Positions 1 to 6,437 of a stretch of 10,261 bases of DNA are shown here, one piece after another. Source of the stretch: Nitrospira sp. Its GTDB lineage: Bacteria; Nitrospirota; Nitrospiria; Nitrospirales; Nitrospiraceae. The DNA lies in contig JANYEF010000403.1 of assembly GCA_025363325.1 (NCBI GenBank), forward strand, positions 1 through 10,261, given 5' to 3'. A program made the translations under genes and the position numbers. The notes under the pieces were generated by a model. That model did not search any database. It was given only the letters and a program-made list of their open reading frames with translations, and had not been told where the DNA came from. Each line of letters starts with the position of its first letter. Positions within the stretch are counted from its first letter, which is position 1.

Positions 1-2
1 TC

Positions 3-527
3 CAGTGGGAGTTTTCGCTGTCCGTGCTGGCTGCGGTGCTGGCTCGCCGCGGCGTGTGGCACATTGTAGCCACCGATCAAGACCCTCGCGCACTAACCTG
101 CGCCCGTGAGAATCTTGTGCGGCTGGGACTCACTGATCGAGTGGAGGTCGTGCAGGCTGATCTCTTTCCCAAAGGCCGGGCTCAGCTCGTGGTCTGCAAC
201 CCGCCTTGGGTCCCGGCGAGGCCCAGCTCTCCTATCGAACAGGCGATCTACGACTTCGAGAGCCGCATGCTGCGCGGATTCCTTAATGGCCTGGCCGCAC
301 ATCTGGAGCCGGGGGGCGAAGGCTGGCTGTTGCTCTCGGATCTTGCCGAGCACCTGGGATTGCGGACGCGGACAGAGCTACTCGCTGCCTTTGAGAAGGC
401 GGGGCTCAGTGTGATCGGCAAGATTGATGTCCGTCCGAATCATCCCCGCGCTTCCGACCCAGTCGACCCGCTCCACTCTGCTCGAGCGGCGGAGCTCACG
501 TCTCTCTGGCGCCTCGGGATCCTCTAA
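3..527 (+). CDS. Class I SAM-dependent methyltransferase, 3' part (5' partial)
   Basis: The reading frame is open from the left edge to TAA at 525-527 (174 residues visible). Visible class I methyltransferase marks are the strand-II acidic loop VATDQDPRAL, the following LGLTDRVEVVQADLF (motif III region) and the NPPW tetrapeptide in VVCNPPWVPA. The last belongs to the (N/D)PP(Y/F/W) motif of enzymes that methylate a planar amide or exocyclic amine, such as PrmC/HemK-like glutamine methyltransferases and adenine-N6 methyltransferases. The substrate cannot be told. The glycine-rich SAM loop normally found just before VLAAVLARRGV is not seen: the frame reads QWEFSLS there. Either the frame was disturbed near the left edge or the gene is a 5'-truncated relic. 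A GTG at 24 could serve as a start only for a protein lacking that loop. A perfect inverted repeat about 85 bp past the stop may end its transcript. Confidence 0.72.
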   Translation, partial: QWEFSLSVLAAVLARRGVWHIVATDQDPRALTCARENLVRLGLTDRVEVVQADLFPKGRAQLVVCNPPWVPARPSSPIEQAIYDFESRMLRGFLNGLAAHLEPGGEGWLLLSDLAEHLGLRTRTELLAAFEKAGLSVIGKIDVRPNHPRASDPVDPLHSARAAELTSLWRLGIL

Positions 528-611
528 GGGCAAAGATACCAAGGTCGGCTGCTTTTCTAGGATCGTCTGGTCCATTTCTTTGTCGTGCAGTATTCTCACC
601 CGCCCAATCCC

Positions 612-631
612 AGGCGCGCCAAGACGCGCCT
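612..631 (+). terminator. Perfect 7-bp hairpin downstream of the methyltransferase
   Basis: AGGCGCG (612-618) and CGCGCCT (625-631) are exact complements around a 6-base loop. The tract after it has only a weak T content, so this is at best a marginal intrinsic terminator. From 528 to 724 I see nothing else that codes convincingly. Confidence 0.35.
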
Positions 632-724
632 ATTCCCAGGCGATGACTGCTGTATTGAAGGGGCCTGTGTTAGAGGAGGGGGCAGAGAGAAGTGCGAATG
701 GTGTATGGCCGATGGCAAGAGCGT

Positions 725-850
725 GAGGGGACTGGCTGGTTGTTCTTGTTTGTTGAGTTGTTCTAGTTTATTTTGTTCCGTGAACAAGACAAACCAAATA
801 AACCAAACTAAAGAAGCCAGATGAACCAGCTCCCCGCCATGCGCCGCGAC
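725..850 (-). repeat. Dispersed hairpin repeat, copy 1 (type I left arm)
   Basis: The left arm starts GAGGGGACTGGCTGGTT, as in copies 4 and 8. The right arm is built of AAACCAAATAAACCAAAC-like units ending in ATGAACCAGC, followed by the constant block CCCCGCCATGCGCCGCGA. The tip is a perfect TTGTTC / GAACAA stem (773-778 with 782-787) around a 3-base loop. This is the only copy with no recognisable minus-strand gene ending just beyond its constant end. Confidence 0.8.
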
Positions 851-1150
851 AGGGTTTCTGTATTCCCCCTGCGGCGCGCATCAGTCAATGCGCATGCCTG
901 ATCCCACATCATTTATTGGATTGCAGGGCGTAGCAGGGACGCACGGGCGGAGTTGATCCGCTGATGCTCGGCCGCAGCGATCCGGATGAGCCTGTGCGTA
1001 CGCGGGTGCCGCAATAAGTCGAGCAGGATTGGGCACGGGCGCAGGCGGCAGGGGAATAGAAAGGGAACGCAGGGGCAAGGGGGACAGGCTCCTCGCCTGC
1101 TAGCACAAGCCAGAGGCTTTGGCGTGAGTAGTTAGTGCATCAACCAACAA
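851..1150. other. Intergenic stretch without a convincing gene
   Basis: No frame carries a recognisable protein. There is a small palindrome, GCGCAT (876-881) with ATGCGC (888-893). A short plus-strand frame around 955-1018 reads DPLMLGRSDPDEPVRTRVPQ before a stop. It has coding-like composition but no recognised family, and could be the tail of a decayed gene. Confidence 0.4.
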
Positions 1151-1166
1151 CACAAGGAGGGGCCGT

Positions 1167-1718
1167 ATGGGCAGGAGCAGAACCAAATGGATCCGTGACA
1201 TGGGAGCGGTCGTGTTGGTCGGCGGGTTCATGATCACTACGGGGGGCCTCGGCGTAACATCCGCCGCGCCGCCGGCGAGCAGCCTGGACAATCACACGCT
1301 GCGGTGGGACACCCTCAATCCGTCTGCGTCGCGCTTTGTCACGGCCTTTACTGGCGCGGTGCTGGACAAGAATACCGGGCTCGTCTGGGAGCAGGCGCCG
1401 GATGCCGCTAAACGCACGTGGGTCACAGCAACTGGGTATTGTATCAACAGGACGGTCGGGGCCACGGTGGGCTGGCGGCTGCCCTCGGTGGTGGAGTTAA
1501 AGAGCTTGCAGGATCCCTCGTTGCCGGGGCCCCATGTACCGGCCAGCGTTTTTACCGGGGTCCAGTCGTCCGACTATTGGTCGGCGTCGTCTGCCGCAGG
1601 CAATCCGGCCACCGCGTGGGTTGTGAGCTTCATCGATGGCTTCGTGGTCACCAACGGTAAGACCGACACCATCCGCGCCTGGTGCGTGCGCGGTCCGATG
1701 CAAGCGTCTGCGTATTGA
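1167..1718 (+). CDS. Secreted DUF1566 (Lcl C-terminal domain-like) protein
   Basis: 183 residues. The start is chosen because AAGGAGGGG lies 5-7 bases upstream of ATG 1167. An N-terminal hydrophobic segment (about residues 13-33, MGAVVLVGGFMITTGGLGVT then SAAPP) looks like a Sec signal peptide, so the product should be periplasmic or extracellular. The rest matches DUF1566 (also named for the C-terminal domain of the Legionella collagen-like protein): FTGAVLDKNTGLVWEQ, an A.GYC segment, GWRLPSVVELKSL, SSDYWSAS and the closing AWCVRG. The two cysteines at YC and AWC are characteristic and may pair. Members are generally uncharacterised secreted or surface modules, so no reaction is proposed. 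The gene stands alone, with dispersed repeat copy 1 upstream and a minus-strand pilZ relic starting directly after its stop. Confidence 0.85.
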   Translation: MGRSRTKWIRDMGAVVLVGGFMITTGGLGVTSAAPPASSLDNHTLRWDTLNPSASRFVTAFTGAVLDKNTGLVWEQAPDAAKRTWVTATGYCINRTVGATVGWRLPSVVELKSLQDPSLPGPHVPASVFTGVQSSDYWSASSAAGNPATAWVVSFIDGFVVTNGKTDTIRAWCVRGPMQASAY

Positions 1719-1724
1719 GGCTTT

Positions 1725-1975
1725 GGTGATTTGAGTGATGTGATCATATGTGGGGGTGCAGGGGGCATATGCCTTCTTCCCTCTCGACCATCGCACCACC
1801 GCGTGAGGAACATCGATACATTGCTCATGTGGGAGTGTGACGGTGCGAGGGAAGGTTTTCCTTAGTCGCATGGGCACATCACCGGAGATATCACCAGCCG
1901 GGACATGAAAGATTTCGGACAGTGCCTGGGCCTTGGAACGGACCCACGTTGTAGAAGATGGAGCATGGCACATGG
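1725..1975 (-). pseudogene. Frameshifted PilZ-family pseudogene
   Basis: Read on the minus strand, one frame gives YNVGPFQGPGTVRNLSCPGW, matching the start of the two intact PilZ proteins in this window (YNAGPFQGQGTVWNLSC in the copy at 9135-9467). That frame then stops, and a neighbouring frame continues with SGDVPMRLRKTFPRTVTLP and VPHAVVRWSRG, again aligned to the intact copies. The shift lies near 1880-1895. The start codon with its RRFP motif and the normal stop are both gone, although weak DNA similarity continues towards 1730. It once had an N-x-S-x-x-G motif closer to the PilZ consensus than either surviving copy. No sel1 partner remains downstream, where the convergent DUF1566 gene now ends. 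Confidence 0.82.
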
Positions 1976-2061
1976 AAGCGGCGGTAGCGATGATTGGATA
2001 TCAGATGGCGGCCTACGCAGGGAAGCGTATTGGGTTTCGGAGTCGTGCGTGAGGGACAGGA

Positions 2062-2212
2062 GATTCAGAGGCGGTCTAATTGGTGCGTGGGTCTGTCTAG
2101 TCTCTCGCGTTCGTCGAACCATACGAACGCGAAAGCCCAAATAAACCAGACCAACCAGATGAACCAACCCCCCGCCACGCGCCGAGAAATGTTGGATGAC
2201 AAGACCTAACCC
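2062..2212 (-). repeat. Dispersed hairpin repeat, copy 2 (type II left arm)
   Basis: Begins GATTCAGAGGCGGTCTAAT, has a variable hairpin, then AACCAGATGAACCA and the constant block CCGCCACGCGCCGAGAAATG plus GACAAGACCTAACCC. The tip is a perfect 10-bp stem, TCGCGTTCGT (2105-2114) with ACGAACGCGA (2123-2132), around an 8-base loop. The constant end lies 54 bp from the stop codon of the minus-strand glycosyltransferase gene. Similarity to copy 4 continues a further ~30 bp (CGTTTCTTTGC then TCAGG). Confidence 0.88.
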
Positions 2213-2266
2213 TTACGCACGCCCCCGTTTCTTTGCCGTCAGGCCGCTTCCGGATAATGCGTCGAT

Positions 2267-2992
2267 TCAACGTCGTCCATCATACCAAATCGACAATTGC
2301 TTCTTGTCTTGCAATGTCCGACGTGGATGGAGAATGACTCGCAGGATCTGACCGGCAATCTCTCGCCCGGTGTAGAGTGCCACCTTGCGTGGTGACGTCT
2401 CCAGCGGATGCTGTGTCAAGATCCTGAATTGAAGGCCGCGTTGTCGCCCCCACTGCTTGAGCTGCTCACTTAAGCTTATTTCGTCAGCCGCGTAGAGTTC
2501 CTGGTTGAAACCACCGACATCACGAAATGCATCGCTACGACACACGACTAGCGCACCCGGTGCCCAGCGAAACAGAATTGACATGCCCGTCCACAGTTGT
2601 AATGCCCAGTTCGCCCACCATGGCAATCCTTGCATGTGTAGGGTGCTGCCACAGCCCACGCTCTTCCCGTCTTCAATTAACCGCAAGATATCAGCAAGCA
2701 GTTCCGGGCTTAACACACTGTCAGCATCCACGAATAGCAACCAATCTCCTGTCGCCACAGCTGCGCCGGTATTGCGTGCCCGACCGATTTGATTGATGGG
2801 CTCAAAAATGACCTGCGTGCCTGCCTGCCTTGCCAGATTGGCCGTGTTGTCGGTGGAATTATTGTCGACCACAATAATTTCCGATGTGAAAGCAGGCGTG
2901 GAATTTTCGACGAGTGAAGCAGTAATAGACTGCAGACAGCGTGCAATCAGACGCTCTTCATTAAACGCTGGAATGACAATTGAGAGATGCAT
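2267..2992 (-). CDS. Family 2 glycosyltransferase (GT-A fold)
   Basis: 241 residues from ATG 2992, which begins MHLSIVIPAFNEE, the usual start of GT2 enzymes. An upstream in-frame ATG at 3046 would add 18 residues without family support, although AGAGAG lies in front of it, so it cannot be excluded. Seen in order: the nucleotide-binding strand SIVIPAFNEERLI, SEIIVVDNNSTDNTANLA, GRARNTGAAVATGDWLLFVDADS with the metal-binding D-x-D (DAD), and an acceptor-side segment GGFNQELYAADEISLSEQL. The family transfers a sugar from a nucleotide sugar to a saccharide, lipid or polyisoprenyl phosphate. Donor and acceptor cannot be read from the sequence. A hydrophobic stretch near WWANWALQLWTGMSILF may touch the membrane, but there is no clear transmembrane anchor. 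No other glycan gene is adjacent; the gene stands between a repeat and a tautomerase relic. Confidence 0.88.
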   Translation of the reverse strand: MHLSIVIPAFNEERLIARCLQSITASLVENSTPAFTSEIIVVDNNSTDNTANLARQAGTQVIFEPINQIGRARNTGAAVATGDWLLFVDADSVLSPELLADILRLIEDGKSVGCGSTLHMQGLPWWANWALQLWTGMSILFRWAPGALVVCRSDAFRDVGGFNQELYAADEISLSEQLKQWGRQRGLQFRILTQHPLETSPRKVALYTGREIAGQILRVILHPRRTLQDKKQLSIWYDGRR

Positions 2993-3071
2993 GAAAAATG
3001 AGATTCTGGATTGTACCGTGGGAAGAGAAATGGGTTCGGGTACCATCTCTCTGCTAGGTTGTCCTTGTTGG

Positions 3072-3274
3072 CTAACGGGTCTGCTTCTTTTTCCAGTCGT
3101 CCGTCAATAACCCCAAGAACCCCCAATCCTCATCCGCAATTTCTTGAATCACGACGTGAGTGTGCTCCGGCTTCTTTCCGAGTATGCGGACAGGCGAATC
3201 CGTAACCTCTCTCATGAGTTGCCTTCTGTGATCTCGTTACGCCCCTTGGTGATCTGGATATTCACATACGGCAT
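3072..3274 (-). pseudogene. Frameshifted 4-oxalocrotonate tautomerase family gene
   Basis: The ATG at 3274 follows GAGGAG with good spacing and reads MPYVNIQITKG, the classic start of 4-OT enzymes with the catalytic Pro immediately after Met. That frame then stops at 3212-3214 after 20 residues. A neighbouring frame supplies the middle (VTRSQKATHE), and a third supplies the rest: EVTDSPVRILGKKPEHTHVV, IQEIADEDWGF and LLTDDWKKKQ, ending at TAG 3072-3074. Two extra single bases explain this: one in the G run at 3242-3245 (C run on the plus strand), the other in the GAGAGAG tract near 3205-3212. Without them a protein of about 66 residues would result, a normal tautomerase subunit length. Everything outside the two shifts is well preserved, so the damage is recent or is a sequencing error. 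4-OT enzymes are small multimers interconverting enol and keto acids through Pro1. Confidence 0.85.
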
Positions 3275-3320
3275 GATGGCTCCTCTTCGAGGGATTGAGT
3301 CTGCAGAGGCTACTAGAAAT

Positions 3321-3344
3321 GGTGCAGCGGCATAGCCCTGCACC
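3321..3344 (-). terminator. Strong short hairpin after dispersed repeat copy 3
   Basis: GGTGCAG (3321-3327) pairs with CTGCACC (3338-3344). Inside it GGC pairs with GCC around an ATA loop, with one unpaired base. On the minus strand it lies between the adhesin-like gene plus repeat 3 and the tautomerase relic, and is followed by ATTTCT. It may be an intrinsic terminator for minus-strand transcription. Confidence 0.45.
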
Positions 3345-3440
3345 AGAGCAAGGTGGTCTCACCAATCTTGCGCGGGACTGTCTTGTCTCTCTCGTTTCTC
3401 GAACCAAACAGACCAGATGAACCAGCTCCTCGCCCCGCAA
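3345..3440 (-). repeat. Dispersed hairpin repeat, copy 3 (short, divergent)
   Basis: Holds GCGGGACTGTCTTGTCTCTC, TCGAACCAAACAGACCAG, ATGAACCAGCTCCTCGCC and then breaks off in CCCGCAA; the long GCGCCGCGAAATG tail is lost. Its constant end lies about 115 bp from the stop of the adhesin-like gene. The 3441-3554 gap between them holds nothing I can recognise. Confidence 0.75.
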
Positions 3441-3554
3441 TCCCCCCCCTTGTTGGAGACAGTCGCTTCTTCGAGGGATCAGCTGTCGCGTGTGAGGCCT
3501 GGGTTGTTCATGGCGTAACCGTGTCTACGTCGAAGGTTGCGTGCGGTTGCGCGA

Positions 3555-4040
3555 TCATTTCTTGCCGCACGCAAGTCTCCACAGAGCGTGGTCAAGACTA
3601 CCTGGTGAAACAGGTAGCCACCTGCCTTTGTCTGAGCTGCGATCAAGTAACGTACCACGTCCCATATTGCCCGAATAATACATGACCGTACGCCCCTCAA
3701 AGCGCTGCTTGGCACAGTCATATTCCATGAGCGCCTTTGCCGACAAATATGAGACGTCCGCCTTGGTTTGGATTGTCTTGAAGTCGAACAGTACCTCCAT
3801 CTTCACCAGATCACCTTCGCGGCGCATGGTGGCTGGATCCGCGTGTACAGTCGTTCCTGACTCGCTTTCACCAAGCGACATCCATTCCGCATACGCAGGG
3901 CTACTGCTCAGCGCCAGGAGCGTGATCAGAAACCAGAAACGTAACCAGGAGGCCAGGGGCAGTTTGAGGAATGGCCCTGCGTGGTAGGTCACAGGGCAAC
4001 AGAGAGAAAAGCGGAAGATGGGACGAATCGAGATGGACAT
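3555..4040 (-). CDS. Surface-adhesin-E-like secreted protein with a PilZ-derived N-terminus
   Basis: 161 residues from ATG 4040. Residues about 53-161 start at EWMSLGESESGTTVHADPAT and contain GDLVKMEVLFDFK, SYLSAKALMEYDC, YSGNMGRG and a closing CGKK. This is the pattern of the surface-adhesin protein E family (Haemophilus influenzae protein E type), including its two cysteines. A Sec signal (WFLITLLALSSSPAYA) precedes it. The odd part is residues 1-24, MSISIRPIFRFSLCCPVTYH then AGPF: these align with the start of the PilZ proteins here (MPFSIRPFRRFPVHC), and the DNA upstream also matches the pilZ promoter region. So a recombination joined the front of a pilZ gene to an adhesin-like gene. The PilZ piece is too short to fold alone and leaves an unusually long region before the hydrophobic core. 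No ATG, GTG or TTG is evident between this piece and the signal. The product is probably extracytoplasmic if the signal still works. Confidence 0.8.
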   Translation of the reverse strand: MSISIRPIFRFSLCCPVTYHAGPFLKLPLASWLRFWFLITLLALSSSPAYAEWMSLGESESGTTVHADPATMRREGDLVKMEVLFDFKTIQTKADVSYLSAKALMEYDCAKQRFEGRTVMYYSGNMGRGTLLDRSSDKGRWLPVSPGSLDHALWRLACGKK

Positions 4041-4061
4041 GGGGGCCTCGCAGGGAGGCGT

Positions 4062-4090
4062 ATTGTAGGAGGGGGACGATCAAACCGCAA
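4062..4090 (-). promoter_or_regulatory. pilZ-type promoter driving the adhesin-like chimera
   Basis: On the minus strand TTGCGG (4085-4090) is separated by exactly 17 bases from TACAAT (4062-4067), followed by 21 bases to the ATG at 4040. The same signal precedes the two intact pilZ genes. This copy has about 14 extra bases before the start codon. Confidence 0.55.
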
Positions 4091-4128
4091 GACGGGATGT
4101 ATCGGAGCCGCGTGACTGAGCCAGAGAG

Positions 4129-4620
4129 TTAGGGTGTCTTTGGCTTCCACTCCCGCGCCCGCTTGTGCGCCTCGGTAATCTGGGCTGGCGTCATCTGTCT
4201 GGCGAGATCATCGCGGTATACAGTCGCGGCTGCATGTCCGTTTCCTGCCGCCAGGCTGTACCACATGTGGGCTTGGACTAAGTCCAGAGGTCCGCCCTCG
4301 CCGAAGGCAGACTGCATGCCGAGGTAGAACTGCGCCTTCGCTCCCCCCTGAGCGGCGGATTTCTCGTACCACCGGTGTGCTTTCGCGTTATCCCGCGGGA
4401 CGCCGTCTCCGTTTTCATACAGCAAACCGAGGTCGAACTGTGCACGTGCGTCTCCCTGCTCGGCGAGCGGTCGCCACTCACGCAAGGCTGTGGCGTAATC
4501 TCCGCGGTTATTGGCATCCATGCCAGCTTGATAATCCCCCCATGCAGGCACGACCAGACAGACAAGCGAGAGCACAAGGGCGATGGGGAATTGGAGAGGC
4601 ATAGGCCGATGGTTACTCAC
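4129..4620 (-). CDS. Secreted Sel1-repeat protein, copy A
   Basis: 163 residues if translation starts at GTG 4620, which overlaps the TGA of the upstream pilZ by four bases (GTGA). ATG 4602, six codons later, is the alternative. The GTG is preferred because copy B has ATGA at the same junction. A signal peptide follows (FPIALVLSLVCLVVPAWG), so the protein should be periplasmic or outer-membrane associated. Then come Sel1-like (TPR-type) helical repeats: GDYATALREWRPLAEQGDAR with AQFDLGLLYENGDGV; AKAHRWYEKSAAQGGAKAQ with FYLGMQSAFGEGG; and a last one, VQAHMWYSLAAGNGHAAA. A charged tail, HKRAREWKPKTP, follows. Sel1 repeats bind other proteins and have no catalytic role. Copy B has one repeat more (199 residues), so the pair differ by gain or loss of a whole repeat. 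The gene is translationally coupled to pilZ copy A and precedes the adhesin-like gene in the transcription direction. Confidence 0.88.
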   Translation of the reverse strand: MSNHRPMPLQFPIALVLSLVCLVVPAWGDYQAGMDANNRGDYATALREWRPLAEQGDARAQFDLGLLYENGDGVPRDNAKAHRWYEKSAAQGGAKAQFYLGMQSAFGEGGPLDLVQAHMWYSLAAGNGHAAATVYRDDLARQMTPAQITEAHKRAREWKPKTP

Positions 4621-4949
4621 AGGACAATCTCCGCTGGTTCCTGCATGACTCGCGTCACAACATGGTGGAGCCGTGCGTCGGTCTGCGCCTCGATCACGAG
4701 ATTCTCCACTGCACACTCCTGCTCGCTCGACCACCGCACGACGACTTCCGGGACTTCGATCCGTTGCGCATTCGGGAGAGTGACGGTCAACGAGAGGGTT
4801 TCTCCTGGTCTCATGGGCAGATCGCCGGAGAGAGGCCTGCCGGTACAGGGGCGATTCCACGCGGTGACATGGCCCTGGAATGGGCGAGCGTTGTACGAGA
4901 CGGAGCAGTGCCCGGGGAAGCGACGGAAGAGGCGAATCGAGAAGGGCAT
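4617..4949 (-). CDS. PilZ-domain protein, copy A
   Basis: 110 residues from ATG 4949, same length and start as copy B. PilZ domains usually bind cyclic di-GMP through an RxxxR-type motif near the N-terminus and (D/N)xSxxG about 20-30 residues on. Here MPFSIRLFRRFPGHCSVSYN supplies arginines in the first position. The second motif reads W-N-R-P-C-T-G, with Ser replaced by Pro, so ligand binding may be weakened or lost. The barrel strands follow: LPMRPGETLSLTVTLP, RIEVPEVVVRWSS and CAVENLVIEAQTDARLHHVV. No signal peptide, so it is probably cytoplasmic. Its stop overlaps the GTG of a secreted Sel1 protein, making a two-gene unit with sites of action on opposite sides of the membrane. There is no Shine-Dalgarno sequence before the ATG; the -10-like box lies eight bases upstream. 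Confidence 0.82.
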   Translation of the reverse strand: MPFSIRLFRRFPGHCSVSYNARPFQGHVTAWNRPCTGRPLSGDLPMRPGETLSLTVTLPNAQRIEVPEVVVRWSSEQECAVENLVIEAQTDARLHHVVTRVMQEPAEIVL

Positions 4950-4957
4950 AGGGGCAC

Positions 4958-4986
4958 ATTCTAAGAGGGGCCTGAGGAAACCGCAA
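4958..4986 (-). promoter_or_regulatory. Promoter-like signal of pilZ copy A
   Basis: TTGCGG (4981-4986), a 17-base spacer and TAGAAT (4958-4963) on the minus strand, with only GTGCCCCT between the -10 and ATG 4949. A start site 6-8 bases after the -10 would fall at or next to the ATG, giving a leaderless or nearly leaderless mRNA. The -10 is good for sigma-70; the -35 is weak. Confidence 0.55.
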
Positions 4987-5096
4987 GGCGGGACGTGGGT
5001 GATGGTGGTATTGATTGGCCGGAATGTGCCGGAGTTTTGTGTGCGGGGAGGGCATGAAGAGAAGAGCACATGGCTGATAGCGTATAGCACGAACGC

Positions 5097-5250
5097 GAGG
5101 GGATCGGCTGGTTACTCTTGTTTATGTAGTTGTTCGGAATATCTGGTGTGATTCATTCCTCGAACCAAACAAACGAGATAGACCAGAGAGACCAGACGAA
5201 CCAGCTCCCTGCCACGTGCCGCGAAATGTTGAATTGCAAGCCTTGACCCC
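5097..5250 (-). repeat. Dispersed hairpin repeat, copy 4 (type I left arm)
   Basis: Starts GAGGGGATCGGCTGGTTACT, passes through TCTGGTGTGATTCATTCCTC and AACCAAACAAACGAGATAGA, and closes with CCAGACGAACCAGCTCCCTG, GCGAAATGTTGAATTGCAAG and CCTTGACCCC. The left half is near-identical to copy 8, including TCTGGTGTGATTCATTCCTC. The constant end is 35 bp from the stop of the small Sel1 gene. The left arm lies upstream of the pilZ A promoter. Confidence 0.88.
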
Positions 5251-5284
5251 GTTTCTCGTTTCTTTGCGATCAGGGCGGTCTTCT

Positions 5285-5548
5285 TCATGCGGCGCGAGTC
5301 TTTACTCCAGTGTTCTCGTTCAATTCCCTGAGGAAGGACATCGCTCTCGCGTAGCCTTGGGCGGCGGCTTTCTCATGCCACTGCCCTGCAATCGCGTAGT
5401 CCTGTGGGACGCCCCACCCCAAGACATACGACAACCCGAGGTCGAACTGCGCTTCTGCGTTGCCTTGATCCGCTTTTCTCCTGAGGTCGGAAATCGGGTC
5501 CTTCTTTATCTGGTCATTCTTGGTCAGGTCCATTTTCGGGATACGCAT
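5285..5548 (-). CDS. Short Sel1-repeat protein without signal peptide
   Basis: 87 residues starting MRIPKMDLTKNDQIKKDPIS, then one Sel1-type unit pair: DLRRKADQGNAEAQFDLGLS, YVLGWGVPQDYAIAGQWHEK and AAAQGYARAMSFLRELNEN. There is no hydrophobic N-terminus, so unlike the other two Sel1 proteins it should stay in the cytoplasm. About one and a half repeats are too few for a stable solenoid. It is either a minimal adaptor or the 3' remnant of a longer gene with a newly acquired start. The ATG at 5548 has GGAG a few bases upstream (AGAGGACGGAGTT). It is probably a descendant of the same Sel1 stock as copies A and B, since VPQDYAIAGQWHEKAAAQG resembles their repeats. Confidence 0.75.
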   Translation of the reverse strand: MRIPKMDLTKNDQIKKDPISDLRRKADQGNAEAQFDLGLSYVLGWGVPQDYAIAGQWHEKAAAQGYARAMSFLRELNENTGVKTRAA

Positions 5549-6224
5549 AACTCTCCGTCCTCTTTCTTCAACTATTGTTGTCGATTAACTGAACGAATTA
5601 TTCCGTACTTGCTACTTTCTGTGACTGCTCGACGGTCTTCGGCACCACGGAAAGTTGGGTGCTCATGACGAACGCTCCGATCTGCGATTAACGCGTAAAA
5701 TAAAGATTCCTCAGGACCCAGACATGAGTGTATGGAATTTGGGGAATCTCGCAAGGATTAGATGGTTCTCAGCAGGACTTACTGCACGGAGATGTTCAGA
5801 ACTTGGAGAAGAGGGTAGGAGTTCTTGTTGGTTTTTGGACACAATCCTGTCGGCAACTCCTTTCCAATCGAAATTGGCTATTTGTGCTTCCGCCATTCCC
5901 GCGGCGGCACCGACTGCGGATCAGCTCACAACCCTTTCTTCAGCTCGCGCACTTCATGCGCTAACCCTTTCAACACCGTATCTCCAGACGCATACTTCGA
6001 TACCACAGCACCAGTCCTCTCGGACCAGCTCTCGATTGGGCATACGTCAATCAGGAAACGCCACATCTGCCAGTATCCGGTGGTACGTGTTCAATGCTAG
6101 TATCCAGAAATTACCCGAGGCGTTGAACCGATGTGCGGGTACGGGTAACTAGCGAATTTCGTTTGGCTGTCGAGTATTTCTACGGCATGGAGATAATGAT
6201 GGATTGGCGTCAAAAGGTGACCGT
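5549..6224. other. Poorly coding stretch with three micro-ORFs on the minus strand
   Basis: No recognised family. Three consecutive minus-strand frames are worth recording. 5926-6066 (46 codons from ATG) reads MWRFLIDVCPIESWSERTGA and ends GLAHEVRELKKGL, with natural-looking protein composition. 5711-5896 (61 codons) starts MAEAQIANFDWKGVADRIVS, 29 bases after the stop of the first. 5598-5666 is listed separately. None has a strong Shine-Dalgarno sequence. They may be relics of one decayed operon, or chance. No dispersed repeat lies in this gap. Confidence 0.35.
5598..5666 (-). CDS. Possible 22-residue small protein
   Basis: ATG 5666 to TAA 5598 gives MSTQLSVVPKTVEQSQKVAS plus TE. CGGAG lies about 8-12 bases upstream. 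There is no similarity I know. It may be the start of a truncated gene, a regulatory small ORF or chance. It is followed 50 bases later by the short Sel1 gene on the same strand. Confidence 0.2.
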   Translation of the reverse strand: MSTQLSVVPKTVEQSQKVASTE

Positions 6225-6398
6225 ATGAAAACGTTTCAGGTGCGACAAAGCATTCATTACGATCTGATGGTAACCGCAGGTACGGAACAGGAAGCGATTC
6301 TGAAAGCCGGTGGCATCCCTTTGGCTCAGTGGGAGACCGAGAGTACCGAGATCATGGCCGAGTTGATCGATGAAACGGAAGAATTGGACGAATACTGA
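6225..6398 (+). CDS. Small conserved-looking acidic protein, function unknown
   Basis: 57 residues from ATG 6225, chosen because AAGGTG lies 5 bases upstream; an in-frame TTG at 6204 would add seven residues. It starts MKTFQVRQSIHYDLMVTAGT, continues EQEAILKAGGIPLAQWETES and ends in a strongly acidic tail (ETEELDEY). The pattern beta strand, then A(G/E)xEEEAIxKA, recalls small DpnD/PcfM-like or DUF-type proteins with a beta-strand plus EEA helix, but I cannot assign a family. It is soluble, with no signal. It is the only plus-strand gene inside the long minus-strand block, and a hairpin at 6485-6519 may terminate it and its convergent neighbour. Confidence 0.65.
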   Translation: MKTFQVRQSIHYDLMVTAGTEQEAILKAGGIPLAQWETESTEIMAELIDETEELDEY

Positions 6399-6437
6399 TT
6401 CCCAAGGCCTTTCTGATACCCACGGTAACTTAATACT

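Noticed and set aside
955..1018. Short coding-looking tail upstream of the DUF1566 gene
   Set aside because: About 20 codons with no recognised family and an immediate upstream stop; too little to call a gene fragment.
1497..1973. 158-codon minus-strand frame read as an intact gene
   Set aside because: Only its middle matches PilZ. Its start and end are out of frame with the homology, and its 3' half is antisense to the DUF1566 gene.
4375..5151. 258-codon open frame on the plus strand
   Set aside because: It lies antisense to sel1 A and pilZ A, which have clear domains, a signal peptide and a paralogous pair. The plus frame shows no family motif and runs into the repeat.
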